64,000 nt of DNA from Bacillota bacterium (lineage in GTDB: Bacteria; Bacillota; Clostridia; Lachnospirales; Lachnospiraceae), in assembly GCA_023413555.1 (NCBI GenBank), contig JAEZPG010000092.1:14392-78391 (forward strand), written 5' to 3'. Each line of letters begins with the position of its first letter. Position 1 is the stretch's first letter. Positions 15,806-24,053 of the stretch are shown piece after piece. Below the pieces are notes generated by a model. It ran no database searches and had not been told where the DNA came from. It saw only the letters and a list, made by a program, of their open reading frames with translations. The position numbers and the translations under genes were made by a program.

Positions 15806-16561
15806 ATGGCTAGTATTTTTTGTTTTTCATCAACAGGTAACAGTCTCTATGTTGCCAAAAGAATCTCCAAAGAACTGGTTGGTGAGGTAATTTCCATGGC
15901 ATCGGACACACATACATGTAACGATGATATCATCGGATTTGTATTTCCAACCTTCTATTTTGGATTACCACAAGTTGTAGAAAGGTTTATAAAACAGTTA
16001 AAGATTGAAAATCCTCAGGCATATGTTTTCACTGTGGCAACCTGTGGGAATTTTGCTTGTAATCTAGCTAGTATCATACAAGTGCTCTTAACAAAAAAAG
16101 GTATGAAGTTATCTTACTATAAAAAGGTAAAGTGTGTAGAAAACTTTACCCCAGCTTTCTCAGTAAATGATCGTCCGCTGATACACGAACTCACAGATCG
16201 GAAGGTTGATCAAATTATCGAAGATCTTCGTGAGAAAAAGAAAACACGCATAATATCATTTCGCATCATTAATAGAGCAAATTACTTAAGATATCCAGCA
16301 AATCGATCCATATCCTGTGACAAGAAATTCAGTGTCAGTCAGTGTAGTTCCTGTGGAACGTGTGTCAGAATCTGTCCTAATAAGAATATAAAGCTTGTGA
16401 ACGGAAAACCTGAGTTTCAGGGAAACTGCCAGCTATGTTTAGCTTGTCTTCATATCTGTTCAAATGAAGCCATCAATTGGAACAGAGGAACAAAGAAACG
16501 TACCCGTTATACCAATCCTTACATTAAAAAGAGTGAACTAATAGAGTTCATGAACCAATAA
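15806..16561 (+). CDS. EFR1-type flavodoxin/ferredoxin fusion
   Basis: A 251-aa protein. The N-terminal flavodoxin-like FMN site begins FCFSSTGNSLYVAK. The C-terminal part has two 4Fe-4S motifs: CSSCGTCVRICP (about 180-191) and CQLCLACLHIC (about 208-218). This is the EFR1 arrangement, expected to pass electrons between FMN and two iron-sulfur clusters in the cytoplasm. It follows the TetR gene and ends in a strong terminator. The partner enzyme is not identifiable. Confidence 0.9.
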   Translation: MASIFCFSSTGNSLYVAKRISKELVGEVISMASDTHTCNDDIIGFVFPTFYFGLPQVVERFIKQLKIENPQAYVFTVATCGNFACNLASIIQVLLTKKGMKLSYYKKVKCVENFTPAFSVNDRPLIHELTDRKVDQIIEDLREKKKTRIISFRIINRANYLRYPANRSISCDKKFSVSQCSSCGTCVRICPNKNIKLVNGKPEFQGNCQLCLACLHICSNEAINWNRGTKKRTRYTNPYIKKSELIEFMNQ

Positions 16562-16638
16562 TCCTATGTAAGCCATATCTGTGTACTGCTTTATGATTAT
16601 TTAAACTTTCCTTCTTATTCTACGCCTCATCGCTTTAT

Positions 16639-16673
16639 ATCGTTTGCTCAATAATCTAGAGCAAACGATTTTT
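16639..16673. terminator. Intrinsic terminator between EFR1 and GNAT genes
   Basis: ATCGTTTGCTC (16639-16649) pairs with GAGCAAACGAT (16659-16669), followed by TTTTT on the plus strand. It ends the EFR1 transcript and may also stop the convergent one. Confidence 0.85.
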
Positions 16674-16678
16674 GTTCA

Positions 16679-17182
16679 CTATATTCTCATTTCAAAACCA
16701 TATTCACGTAATACGAAATCATCAAATCTTTCTTCATAAATACCCTCTACCTGCTTAAAACCATTTTTCAGATATAAATCAATGGCAGGCTTATTCATAT
16801 CTACCACAAATAACCTTACATATTCAACACCCTTTTGTTTCGCAATCGCTTTGGCGTTCTTAAGCATTCGCTTACCAATTCCTTGCCTCATATAATCTAC
16901 ATTTACTCCGAAACGATTTATGTACATTACCCTAGCTTTTCCATCTTCCCATTGCACATAGCTTTCCCCATCATTTGATTCATATAGAGCAAATGCAGAG
17001 ATGATTACTTTGTCATCTTCTAATATATAAAGACAATTATGCTCAATATCTGCCTGAAAGAATTCACATGGAAAGATATCGTCCCAAATCTTTATGTCAT
17101 TCATATTCATATGGGCAACTATTCTACGAAATACCGTCTTAAGTTGAGGCAAGTCCCTCATCTTGGCCATTCTGAAATTCAT
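16679..17182 (-). CDS. GNAT-family N-acetyltransferase
   Basis: A 167-aa protein with the GNAT core. Motif A is VDYMRQGIGKRMLKNAKAIA (acetyl-CoA pyrophosphate loop R/Q-x-x-G-x-G/A). The motif B-like end has MNKPAIDLYLKNGF. It should acetylate a small molecule or protein amine. Its ATG overlaps the TGA of the DUF434 gene by 4 bases (ATGA), showing translational coupling. GGGAGAG within the upstream gene serves as ribosome binding site. The substrate is unknown. Confidence 0.85.
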   Translation of the reverse strand: MNFRMAKMRDLPQLKTVFRRIVAHMNMNDIKIWDDIFPCEFFQADIEHNCLYILEDDKVIISAFALYESNDGESYVQWEDGKARVMYINRFGVNVDYMRQGIGKRMLKNAKAIAKQKGVEYVRLFVVDMNKPAIDLYLKNGFKQVEGIYEERFDDFVLREYGFEMRI

Positions 17183-17916
17183 ATACTTTCTCTCCCGTAA
17201 TAGATTGGAAAACTAAAATCCACAAACGAAGCATTCCTTAACTTAGACTCAATAATCCGGCTATTTAGATTAATCCAGCTTTTGCATCGATCAAGAATTA
17301 TCGCATCACTGGTCACAACATGATCCAATGTCTCTAAAACCGAATCCACACTAGTAATATTCTCTACCTGTAGGTCAAAACTATATCCTTTCAATAGTTC
17401 AAGGAGCCGTTCCTTTAATTTTCCTGAATTAGAAACCGGAGCATCTAGATAAAAGGTCACCTTTCCCACTTTGAATTCTTCTAACACCTCTCCGAGGAGA
17501 AGAATTGCTGTTTGGGTTTTATCGATTAGGCGATAGGTACCTCGAAGCCCCGCCAAATCCCTAAATGTTCCATCCATACATTTTAGCAATAAGGAGTCAG
17601 ATAATGCCACTTCCAGAGTAATTATCGTATTAAGTCCATCAATATTCACTGTACTGCCTTCACTAATATCAACAATTTCTTTCTTTTTTCTATTTAGAAT
17701 GTCGTCTTTTGAGGAAGTCGCTCTAACTAACGCTAACCTTTGCCTTGCCGACAGCAGATAATGATTCCCTACAAAAGTGGATGCTCCTTTTATGTGGTAT
17801 CCTTGGTTTAATAGATAGTATAAGTCCTGTGCTGCCTGATACAGTTTTTGACGTGACTTATCATGAAACTCTATTTCATCCTTCTGAGAAGAGCCTCTTT
17901 TCACTACTTTGCACAT
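17179..17916 (-). CDS. DUF434 / DUF5616 domain protein
   Basis: About 245 aa from the preferred start. It carries a DUF434 N-terminus (KLYQAAQDLYYLLNQGYHIK, GASTFVGNHYLLSARQR) and a C-terminal domain with PIN-like acidic positions (VNIDGLN, FYLDAPVSNSG, TSDAIILDRC). The domain pair is widespread in anaerobes; a nuclease role has been suggested from the fold but not shown. AAGGA at 17926-17930 lies 9 bases before ATG 17916. The frame stays open upstream to 18012, which may be an unrelated remnant. It is coupled to the GNAT gene. Confidence 0.7.
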   Translation of the reverse strand: MCKVVKRGSSQKDEIEFHDKSRQKLYQAAQDLYYLLNQGYHIKGASTFVGNHYLLSARQRLALVRATSSKDDILNRKKKEIVDISEGSTVNIDGLNTIITLEVALSDSLLLKCMDGTFRDLAGLRGTYRLIDKTQTAILLLGEVLEEFKVGKVTFYLDAPVSNSGKLKERLLELLKGYSFDLQVENITSVDSVLETLDHVVTSDAIILDRCKSWINLNSRIIESKLRNASFVDFSFPIYYGRESI

Positions 17917-18088
17917 AACCATCCATCCTTTTGACTCTATCCATAATTTCCAATTGAGAGGCCTGTAGTCAATGACTGTTGCATAAAAATTTACGAAAGA
18001 AGGAGGGCCCACACAAATTCTATCCTATGTATTTACTCTTTACAGTTTTTATATTTCTATACATGAATTGCTTTCTACTGGTACACCT

Positions 18089-18361
18089 CTATTTCCTATC
18101 TGAAGCAGCTTCTTTAATCCATTTTCTACATTGTTCAATCTTTATGGTTGGATCATACCCATACTCTTTTCCCATATTTTGAAGCATATCGCAAGGAAAT
18201 TCCTTACATTCACCGCAGAAATTCAAATGCTTTTTCTCACAGCAAGCCTTAACCTCACAGAACCCCCATATTGGCTTCTCCATCAATAGACAGCCTTTGC
18301 AACCCCACTCTTCCTTATGTTTACAGGAATTACAACATACTCCACATCTTGATTCAATCAT
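18089..18361 (-). CDS. DUF3795 cysteine-rich protein
   Basis: A 90-aa protein with ten or more cysteines in pairs (CGVCCNSC, CKGC, CGECKEFPC). This is the pattern of DUF3795, probably a zinc- or iron-sulfur-binding small protein. AAAGGAGAT lies 7 bases before ATG 18361, so the 10-residue extension read from further upstream is rejected. It stands between the sigma factor gene and the DUF434 gene and could be the last gene of the P450-sigma unit. Confidence 0.8.
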   Translation of the reverse strand: MIESRCGVCCNSCKHKEEWGCKGCLLMEKPIWGFCEVKACCEKKHLNFCGECKEFPCDMLQNMGKEYGYDPTIKIEQCRKWIKEAASDRK

Positions 18362-18446
18362 ACTAATATCTCCTTTATCTTTTATTTTCATATATATAGA
18401 TGCTTATAAAAAGAAAAAGGTACGAAAAAAACAAAAATAATTAGTT

Positions 18447-19205
18447 TTATTTTAATGACTCTATGATTGAATGAAACCAAGTCGCATCTGGTTGCTGATC
18501 TGGCATATTACGATATAGATAATATATTTTCTTTCTTACCAAGTCATTGGGTTGATATTCTCTTTCACAATCCTCAAGGGAAGTTATAATCTTTCTTGCA
18601 GCCTTTTTATTATTCTCATTGGTACTTCTAAAATCAATCCACGCTTGACATCTACAGGGATTCTTCACATCTAATAGATTACAGTGTCCGTCAAAAAATG
18701 CATCGAGATTCTTTCTGGCTCTAAAAAGTAATCCCTTCGTTGCTGCATTGGATAGTTGTAGCATCTGAGACACTTCACTTACTGACAAACCAAACATATC
18801 AATGAGTGAAAAAGCAATCCGCTGATGTAGAGATAATTTACTGGCCATGGCATAAAAGCATCCACTTTGTATACTTCTTATACTCTCCTCTACAACTACC
18901 TCCTCTTCTGGATTTGGTAGCTGAGTACCTAACAAAGAACCTTCCAACTCTAGTTCCTCAAGTTTATCATGTAATTCTACCTTATGCTTGGTTGTTTTTC
19001 TATAATCCATAAGAAACTGACGATAACAAATGCTACGTAACCATTTTTTTATCGCCTCTTCCTCTCTAAGCTGTTCCATATTTTCCCATGCATGAATGAA
19101 TGTCTCCTGAGCAATATCCTCGGCCTTCACTGGATTACAAGTTAACTTCAATGCATATTTGTATATGTATGTGCCATAATTGGCAACTACTTCTTCTATC
19201 CTCAT
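18447..19205 (-). CDS. ECF-type sigma-70 factor with cysteine-bearing C-terminal extension
   Basis: About 252 aa. Region 2 includes EDIAQETFIHAWENM, and region 4 includes LSVSEVSQMLQLSNAATKGLLFRARKNL. After region 4 an extension of about 85 residues contains a GHC...NPCRC cysteine cluster. Such an extension could bind a metal or sense redox state; that is inference. AAGGTGA lies before ATG 19205. No anti-sigma gene is adjacent. It lies 54 bases downstream of the cytochrome P450 gene in the same direction, so the two may be co-transcribed. Confidence 0.82.
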   Translation of the reverse strand: MRIEEVVANYGTYIYKYALKLTCNPVKAEDIAQETFIHAWENMEQLREEEAIKKWLRSICYRQFLMDYRKTTKHKVELHDKLEELELEGSLLGTQLPNPEEEVVVEESIRSIQSGCFYAMASKLSLHQRIAFSLIDMFGLSVSEVSQMLQLSNAATKGLLFRARKNLDAFFDGHCNLLDVKNPCRCQAWIDFRSTNENNKKAARKIITSLEDCEREYQPNDLVRKKIYYLYRNMPDQQPDATWFHSIIESLK

Positions 19206-19259
19206 TATCATCACCTTAAGAGACAGTATACAACAATACTGTCTCTTAATAAACACAAT

Positions 19260-20513
19260 TTACATTTTTCTTATATTACTCATCACAAATCCACTCTTAG
19301 GCAAAGTAGGTATCTTTTGCATGGAATAATCCAAATTCTGCTTTGGCACATCATAATCTAAACGATTTACCAAATAATCTGCAAATACTTCCATGACCTT
19401 TAAAGTTATGATATCCCCCGCACATCGATGGCCACTCTGTATCTTCCCGCCGCCTTGAGGTACGAAATCATAGTAATCCTGCTTTCGTGATTTAAATCGT
19501 TCCGGCATAAATCGATTTGGTTGTTTCCAAAGTTTTGGATCATGATTGGTTCCATACAAATCCAGGACAACTAATTTATTCTTTCTAAATAGATAATGCT
19601 TCCAGACAAAATTACGCTTTACTTTTGCACCTACGAATGGCGCAAATGGATAAAAACGGCGTACCTCCTGACAAAACATTTCAAGATATAATCTATCGCC
19701 ACTTCCTATTCTGTCCCTGCATTCTGGATAATTAGCAAGGGCTAACCCCTCAAATGTAACAAATGTAGCAATCGCAATTATTGGTCGCAAAAGATTAATC
19801 AAATCCACTGCGGCAATCTGAGGGGGCAATTTCTTTCCATTCTCTTCATACATACTCATCTGATAAAGAGGGCTTGTCTTATCTACAACAAGCGCTCCGT
19901 CTCGAACAGCTACTATGCTATTCTTAATCCAGTGTTCTACATCTTTTCGTGCCTCTTTGCCCGTTCGATAAGTCTTACCAAATCTACCAAAGCCATATAT
20001 CATGAATCCAAATTTGTCAGCATACTTTGCAATTTTATCTTTTTCATAAGAGATTCCCACCCATTGGAAAACACTCTCAAATAACACCCTTTGGCTTTCC
20101 TTATATAGGACTACATAGGACTTCTTTTCCCATCTGGTAGCATATTGATCCAGATTCGTTTGACATATTGTTAGAAACTTTTTTTCATAATCTGGTGTCA
20201 ATAAAGACATAAATTGGGCTTTTCGCTGTTTATGGTTTTTTCCGTCTAAGCCTTGAACACCTTTTTTTCCAAATAGGGTTTTCTGAACCCTCATTGGCGC
20301 AACTCCTTTTCTTTTGAAATATCTCTCGTTATAAAAAAGTTCACCTGCTTCCTTTCCCATTAGAAAAGTGACTTTTTTTCCTAGAAAACGAGCTGTAAAG
20401 ATGTTTGTATCTAGTTGATTCATTCGTTTGGATATAAAAAGATAACCGTCCCTTAGAAAGCCACAGGTACTATCAAGTGGCTTATCCTTTGGCATTTGTT
20501 TTAGTAATCGCAT
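19260..20513 (-). CDS. CYP152-type cytochrome P450 peroxygenase
   Basis: A 417-aa protein. The heme ligand is C364 in GGGKIQSGHRCAGD, the ExxR pair is E283/R286, and the distal pocket has R243-P244 in NLLRPIIA. That Arg-Pro pair replaces the usual acid-alcohol pair and defines CYP152 peroxygenases (fatty-acid hydroxylases that use H2O2, e.g. B. subtilis CypC). It needs no reductase or O2. AGAGGGAATT precedes the ATG. In an anaerobe the enzyme could consume peroxide while hydroxylating fatty acids; this is inference. Confidence 0.9.
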   Translation of the reverse strand: MRLLKQMPKDKPLDSTCGFLRDGYLFISKRMNQLDTNIFTARFLGKKVTFLMGKEAGELFYNERYFKRKGVAPMRVQKTLFGKKGVQGLDGKNHKQRKAQFMSLLTPDYEKKFLTICQTNLDQYATRWEKKSYVVLYKESQRVLFESVFQWVGISYEKDKIAKYADKFGFMIYGFGRFGKTYRTGKEARKDVEHWIKNSIVAVRDGALVVDKTSPLYQMSMYEENGKKLPPQIAAVDLINLLRPIIAIATFVTFEGLALANYPECRDRIGSGDRLYLEMFCQEVRRFYPFAPFVGAKVKRNFVWKHYLFRKNKLVVLDLYGTNHDPKLWKQPNRFMPERFKSRKQDYYDFVPQGGGKIQSGHRCAGDIITLKVMEVFADYLVNRLDYDVPKQNLDYSMQKIPTLPKSGFVMSNIRKM

Positions 20514-20637
20514 AAATAATTCCCTCTTTCAGATATTATTAGTTAGTATCCTCAGGGAGGGAAGAAATATTCTTTATAGATGCCAAACATATACCTAATT
20601 GTGAGTCTTACTATTAGATACATGTATGGCATTACTT

Positions 20638-21255
20638 TTATTTCTTGCAGAGATATGTCCCACCATCTAACACATGAATCGGCTCCAAATTAGGCAGATC
20701 ACCACAAACATAAACAGAAGAGATTGTATTATCTTCTAAACGAATATTGAACATTAATACACTATCCTTACTTCCAGTTGCAGTTACATTGATTCTATAG
20801 GTTCCAGGCGGAACAACCACATAATCTGTCATTTCACGAAACATTAAATCCTTAGCAAACTGCATATCATTTGCTGTAATATCTACACCAGGTGCATTTG
20901 GCGAAAGATGTACTGCACGAACCGTACTTTTTCCCTCAGTAACTCCATTTTGACTGTCATCCTCTAGAACAATTAACTTTAAATCATCTAGATTACCTGT
21001 TGCTGCCGCTGTTAGAATCTTGCGATCTGGTACTGTCAGAACCACTGCAATGACAGGGTTCTCTTTTGTGCCTGCTGCATATACATCCACCATATGGTCT
21101 CCCACAGGTACTGGCATATAATCAGTAATCTCTGTAAATACCAGGTTCTGTGCTACCACTGCACCATCCACATATACATCGACTGCAGGTGCATTGGGAG
21201 CCGCGTGAAAAATACGCACCAATGATGTTCCCTCCATGATATTAAAACAATCCAA
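20638..21255 (-). CDS. DUF4397 tandem-repeat protein
   Basis: A 205-aa protein made of two similar beta-sandwich units. Each begins (V/A)R(I/A)xHxxPNAP, with PNAPAVDVYVDG in the first and PNAPGVDITAND in the second. Each continues with an L-F/M-x-E-(I/M)-T-D-Y motif. No signal peptide is visible, although many DUF4397 proteins are exported. The start is TTG with GAGGTG 8 bases upstream; the ATG at 21237 has no ribosome binding site. It may be a spore- or surface-associated adhesion domain, without direct support. Confidence 0.8.
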   Translation of the reverse strand: MDCFNIMEGTSLVRIFHAAPNAPAVDVYVDGAVVAQNLVFTEITDYMPVPVGDHMVDVYAAGTKENPVIAVVLTVPDRKILTAAATGNLDDLKLIVLEDDSQNGVTEGKSTVRAVHLSPNAPGVDITANDMQFAKDLMFREMTDYVVVPPGTYRINVTATGSKDSVLMFNIRLEDNTISSVYVCGDLPNLEPIHVLDGGTYLCKK

Positions 21256-21399
21256 GTAGTCAACACCTCATATTAGCTTTTGTACAATACTATGGCGATT
21301 TCTCATAAAATAGAATATAGGATGCAAAGTTATCACATAAACTAATGCTCTTAGGTCCATAATATTCTTATCATCATAGAAAAAAAGTGAGTGAAGAAA

Positions 21400-21585
21400 A
21401 TGATTGATTCAAAAAATACTACTGAAAATATAAAAAATGATTCCCCTCCATTATTCAAAGATGATGGAAGTCATTTAAAAGAAGAATACCAAAAAAGTAA
21501 AAAGCCACAGGATAGATATATTGACGAATTGGAAGATAGAATGAAAGCAATTGCTGTGGAACGGTTTAAAAACTATTATCATTAA
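21400..21585 (+). CDS. Small charged protein, paralogue of the protein at 14.8 kb
   Basis: A 61-aa protein (from ATG; GTG three codons earlier is also possible). It ends with DRYIDELEDRMKAIAVERFK, closely matching the end of the small protein at 14809-15000. The N-terminal halves differ and are rich in N, S, K and D. It is monocistronic and followed at once by a strong terminator. The function is unknown. Confidence 0.6.
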   Translation: MIDSKNTTENIKNDSPPLFKDDGSHLKEEYQKSKKPQDRYIDELEDRMKAIAVERFKNYYH

Positions 21586-21591
21586 TATACC

Positions 21592-21629
21592 AAGGAAGCC
21601 TACTATGACATACTATAGTAGGCTTCCTT
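21592..21629. terminator. Bidirectional terminator
   Basis: AAGGAAGCCTACTAT (21592-21606) pairs perfectly with ATAGTAGGCTTCCTT (21615-21629). It lies between the small protein gene and the convergent permease gene. Confidence 0.8.
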
Positions 21630-21655
21630 AAACTTTTATTTTTCGACTACATCAT

Positions 21656-23536
21656 CTAAAAGGTTGGCATCTCATTTCTTAATTTATAATGAAATGGCAA
21701 TACAATCGTAGTCACATTTTTATGCTTATTCAAATGTTTACTTAAATAGTAACTGGTTTGATTATGCAAGAATAAATCATACCAATGTTCTGAGATAAAT
21801 TTAATCGTAATAACTGAAATATTCTCTCCATGTTTCAGCTCACTTTCCCTTTTCCAAAGGTAATCGTCTAGTGGTTTAACGATATCTCGATACGGTGTCT
21901 TCAATATCATGAGTTTCGCAGGTATTTCAAGCTCTTCCCACTCTTTACTAAGGGATGCTGCATGTTCCGAGTGCCTACAGACATGAAGAACTGTAATATT
22001 ATCTGATATAGAGTTGGCATAATTGATGGCCTTTAAAAATGGTTTATTGATATCATGAACCAGTACAATACAATGGGTGGAAGAAATCAAATATTTATCA
22101 TAATAAGGATGAAAAGAATCTAACTTTAACTGTTCACCAATAAAAGAATAATGCTTGTGGATCATGTGCATTAAAAACATCAGAAACGGCATTGCAATTG
22201 CCAAAACCCAAGCACCATCTAAAAATTTAGTGCTAAAAACAATCACGGAAACAATCATGGTTACTAATGCACCAAAACCGTTAATCCAACTTTTGTATTG
22301 CCAGTTCTTTTCTTTCGTCGTAATCCATTTTTTAAACATTCCAAACTGGGCTATGGTAAAAGAAATAAAAACACCTACTGAGTATAATGGAATCAATGCA
22401 TGCACATCACTTTTGAAAATGATAACTAGTGCAGAGGCACAAATGAAAATGAATAAGATCCCGTTAGAAAAACTCAGCTTAGTTCCCCTTGATGAAAATT
22501 GTCTTGGAACATAACCGTCGTGGGCTAATATGTATAGCAACTGTGGAAGACCATTAAATGCAGTGTTCGCAGCTAAAACCAGAATTAGTGAAGTGAAAAT
22601 CTGTATTATGTAAAACATAACATTATGACCGAATACTGCGTTTGCTATCTGGGACAATACTGTAGGTCCATTTTCCTGTGATAGCACATTAAGATTTAAG
22701 GCAAGGATGGAGATACCACCAAAAATAAAAACAATGATTGCTCCCAGTGAAAAAAGTATGATTTTTGCATTCTTTGTACTAGGCGCTTTAAAGTTAGGCA
22801 CCGCATTACTTACTGCCTCCACCCCTGTCATAGCTGAACATCCCGAAGAAAATGCTCTTAACATTAATATGATCATAATTCCTTTCATTGATTCTGTTGG
22901 AATGATTGTTGCCTTCTGGGCTTCTGAATATTGAATGGCATTCAAATCGCCCGTTAATAGCTTAATAAACCCGGTTATAATGAGAATTGCCATAGAAAAG
23001 ATGAATAGGTATGTTGGAAGTCCAAATATTTTTGATGCCTCTCTGGCACCACGAAGATTAATCAATGTGATAATTGCTATACTCACTAGAGAAATAATAA
23101 TCTTCGCCAAATCTGTTTCCAGTGAAGGAAATGCGGACGATATTGCTGCTGTAGAAGAGGAAATACTAACAGCTACAGTCATAATGTAATCAATCATCAG
23201 AGCCGAAGCACACAACAACGACGCTCCTTTCCCAATATTTTCTTTTGTAACTGAATATGCACCACCACCTAATGGATAATGATCGATAATCTGCGAATAC
23301 GATACAATTAGAATAATTAACAAGAGTAAGATTGGTACTACGATAAATGGGATTGCATCAAATGCCCATAATCCTACAGCAGGTAGTAATACCAACAGAA
23401 TTTCTTCAATAGCATAAGCTACCGAGGAAACAGCATCACTTGCCATGATAGGAAGACCCCATATTTTAGTAAGTTTTTCATGCTGCAATTCACTGTTCTT
23501 AATGGGTTTTCCTAATAAAATTTTTTTTATATTCAT
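21656..23536 (-). CDS. KimA-like APC-superfamily potassium/amino-acid permease
   Basis: A 626-aa protein with about 12 membrane helices in the first 460 residues and a 160-residue cytoplasmic C-terminal domain. The N-terminal transporter segment reads IWGLPIMASDAVSSVAYAIE and DHYPLGGGAYSVTKENIGK, as in YdaO/KimA-type proteins. In B. subtilis KimA imports K+ with protons and is controlled by c-di-AMP. AAAGGAT lies before the ATG. I looked for a c-di-AMP (ydaO) riboswitch in the 500-base leader and could not identify one. Confidence 0.8.
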   Translation of the reverse strand: MNIKKILLGKPIKNSELQHEKLTKIWGLPIMASDAVSSVAYAIEEILLVLLPAVGLWAFDAIPFIVVPILLLLIILIVSYSQIIDHYPLGGGAYSVTKENIGKGASLLCASALMIDYIMTVAVSISSSTAAISSAFPSLETDLAKIIISLVSIAIITLINLRGAREASKIFGLPTYLFIFSMAILIITGFIKLLTGDLNAIQYSEAQKATIIPTESMKGIMIILMLRAFSSGCSAMTGVEAVSNAVPNFKAPSTKNAKIILFSLGAIIVFIFGGISILALNLNVLSQENGPTVLSQIANAVFGHNVMFYIIQIFTSLILVLAANTAFNGLPQLLYILAHDGYVPRQFSSRGTKLSFSNGILFIFICASALVIIFKSDVHALIPLYSVGVFISFTIAQFGMFKKWITTKEKNWQYKSWINGFGALVTMIVSVIVFSTKFLDGAWVLAIAMPFLMFLMHMIHKHYSFIGEQLKLDSFHPYYDKYLISSTHCIVLVHDINKPFLKAINYANSISDNITVLHVCRHSEHAASLSKEWEELEIPAKLMILKTPYRDIVKPLDDYLWKRESELKHGENISVITIKFISEHWYDLFLHNQTSYYLSKHLNKHKNVTTIVLPFHYKLRNEMPTF

Positions 23537-24053
23537 ACAAATGGATCCTTTCTAGAATACTATATATGTATTATATGGCTGCATCTAACAATTTTGCATT
23601 TGTGATTATAGACTTACACCAGGCAAAAAGCAAATAAATATTATAGGAATTTTTGTTAATATATCGTATATTCTTTCTGCTTCTTTACGGTGTAAATCTT
23701 TTTCTTTTATATTCCTTCTCTTCCTGTAAAAATCTAAATCTATTTCTCTATTCTCTTTTTATACTTCCATAACTACCTCCAATACTATACTAGTAATTAT
23801 TATGTTCTAGTTCATTTAGGTATATTCTTTATGACACATCTGAGTAAATTGCAATACATGTTAAAATAGCAACCCCTCTGCTCCAATCTCGGCTCTGGAT
23901 TCCTATGATGATCACTTCCTTGTTTATCTTACTCTTTATTACCTATCGTAAAGAAAACATAAAATAACCCATAATTAAAGAATAAACCACCAAAAATACT
24001 ATCATGTAATTTTCGGTGGTTTGTTTTATTGTATTATATAAAGTTTGGTTATT
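23537..24053. other. Long leader region upstream of the permease gene
   Basis: About 500 bases with no gene. A GGAGGT followed by ATG GAA GTA TAA near 23775 is only a 3-codon frame. A GAGCCG...GGGG stretch near 23880-23900 faintly recalls the c-di-AMP riboswitch, but the second conserved block is absent. The terminator of the next gene is at 23984-24022. Confidence 0.4.
23984..24022. terminator. Terminator downstream of the CoA-disulfide reductase gene
   Basis: AAACCACCAAAAAT (23984-23997) pairs with ATTTTCGGTGGTTT (24009-24022) with one mismatch. U-rich sequence follows on both strands. Confidence 0.75.

Noticed and set aside
17917..18012. N-terminal extension of the DUF434 protein
   Set aside because: The ribosome binding site at 17926-17930 places the start at 17916; the upstream codons match nothing in the family.
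23560..23960. c-di-AMP (ydaO) riboswitch before the KimA-like gene
   Set aside because: Only a GAGCCG-like stretch is present; the second conserved block with GGGTGAA is missing.
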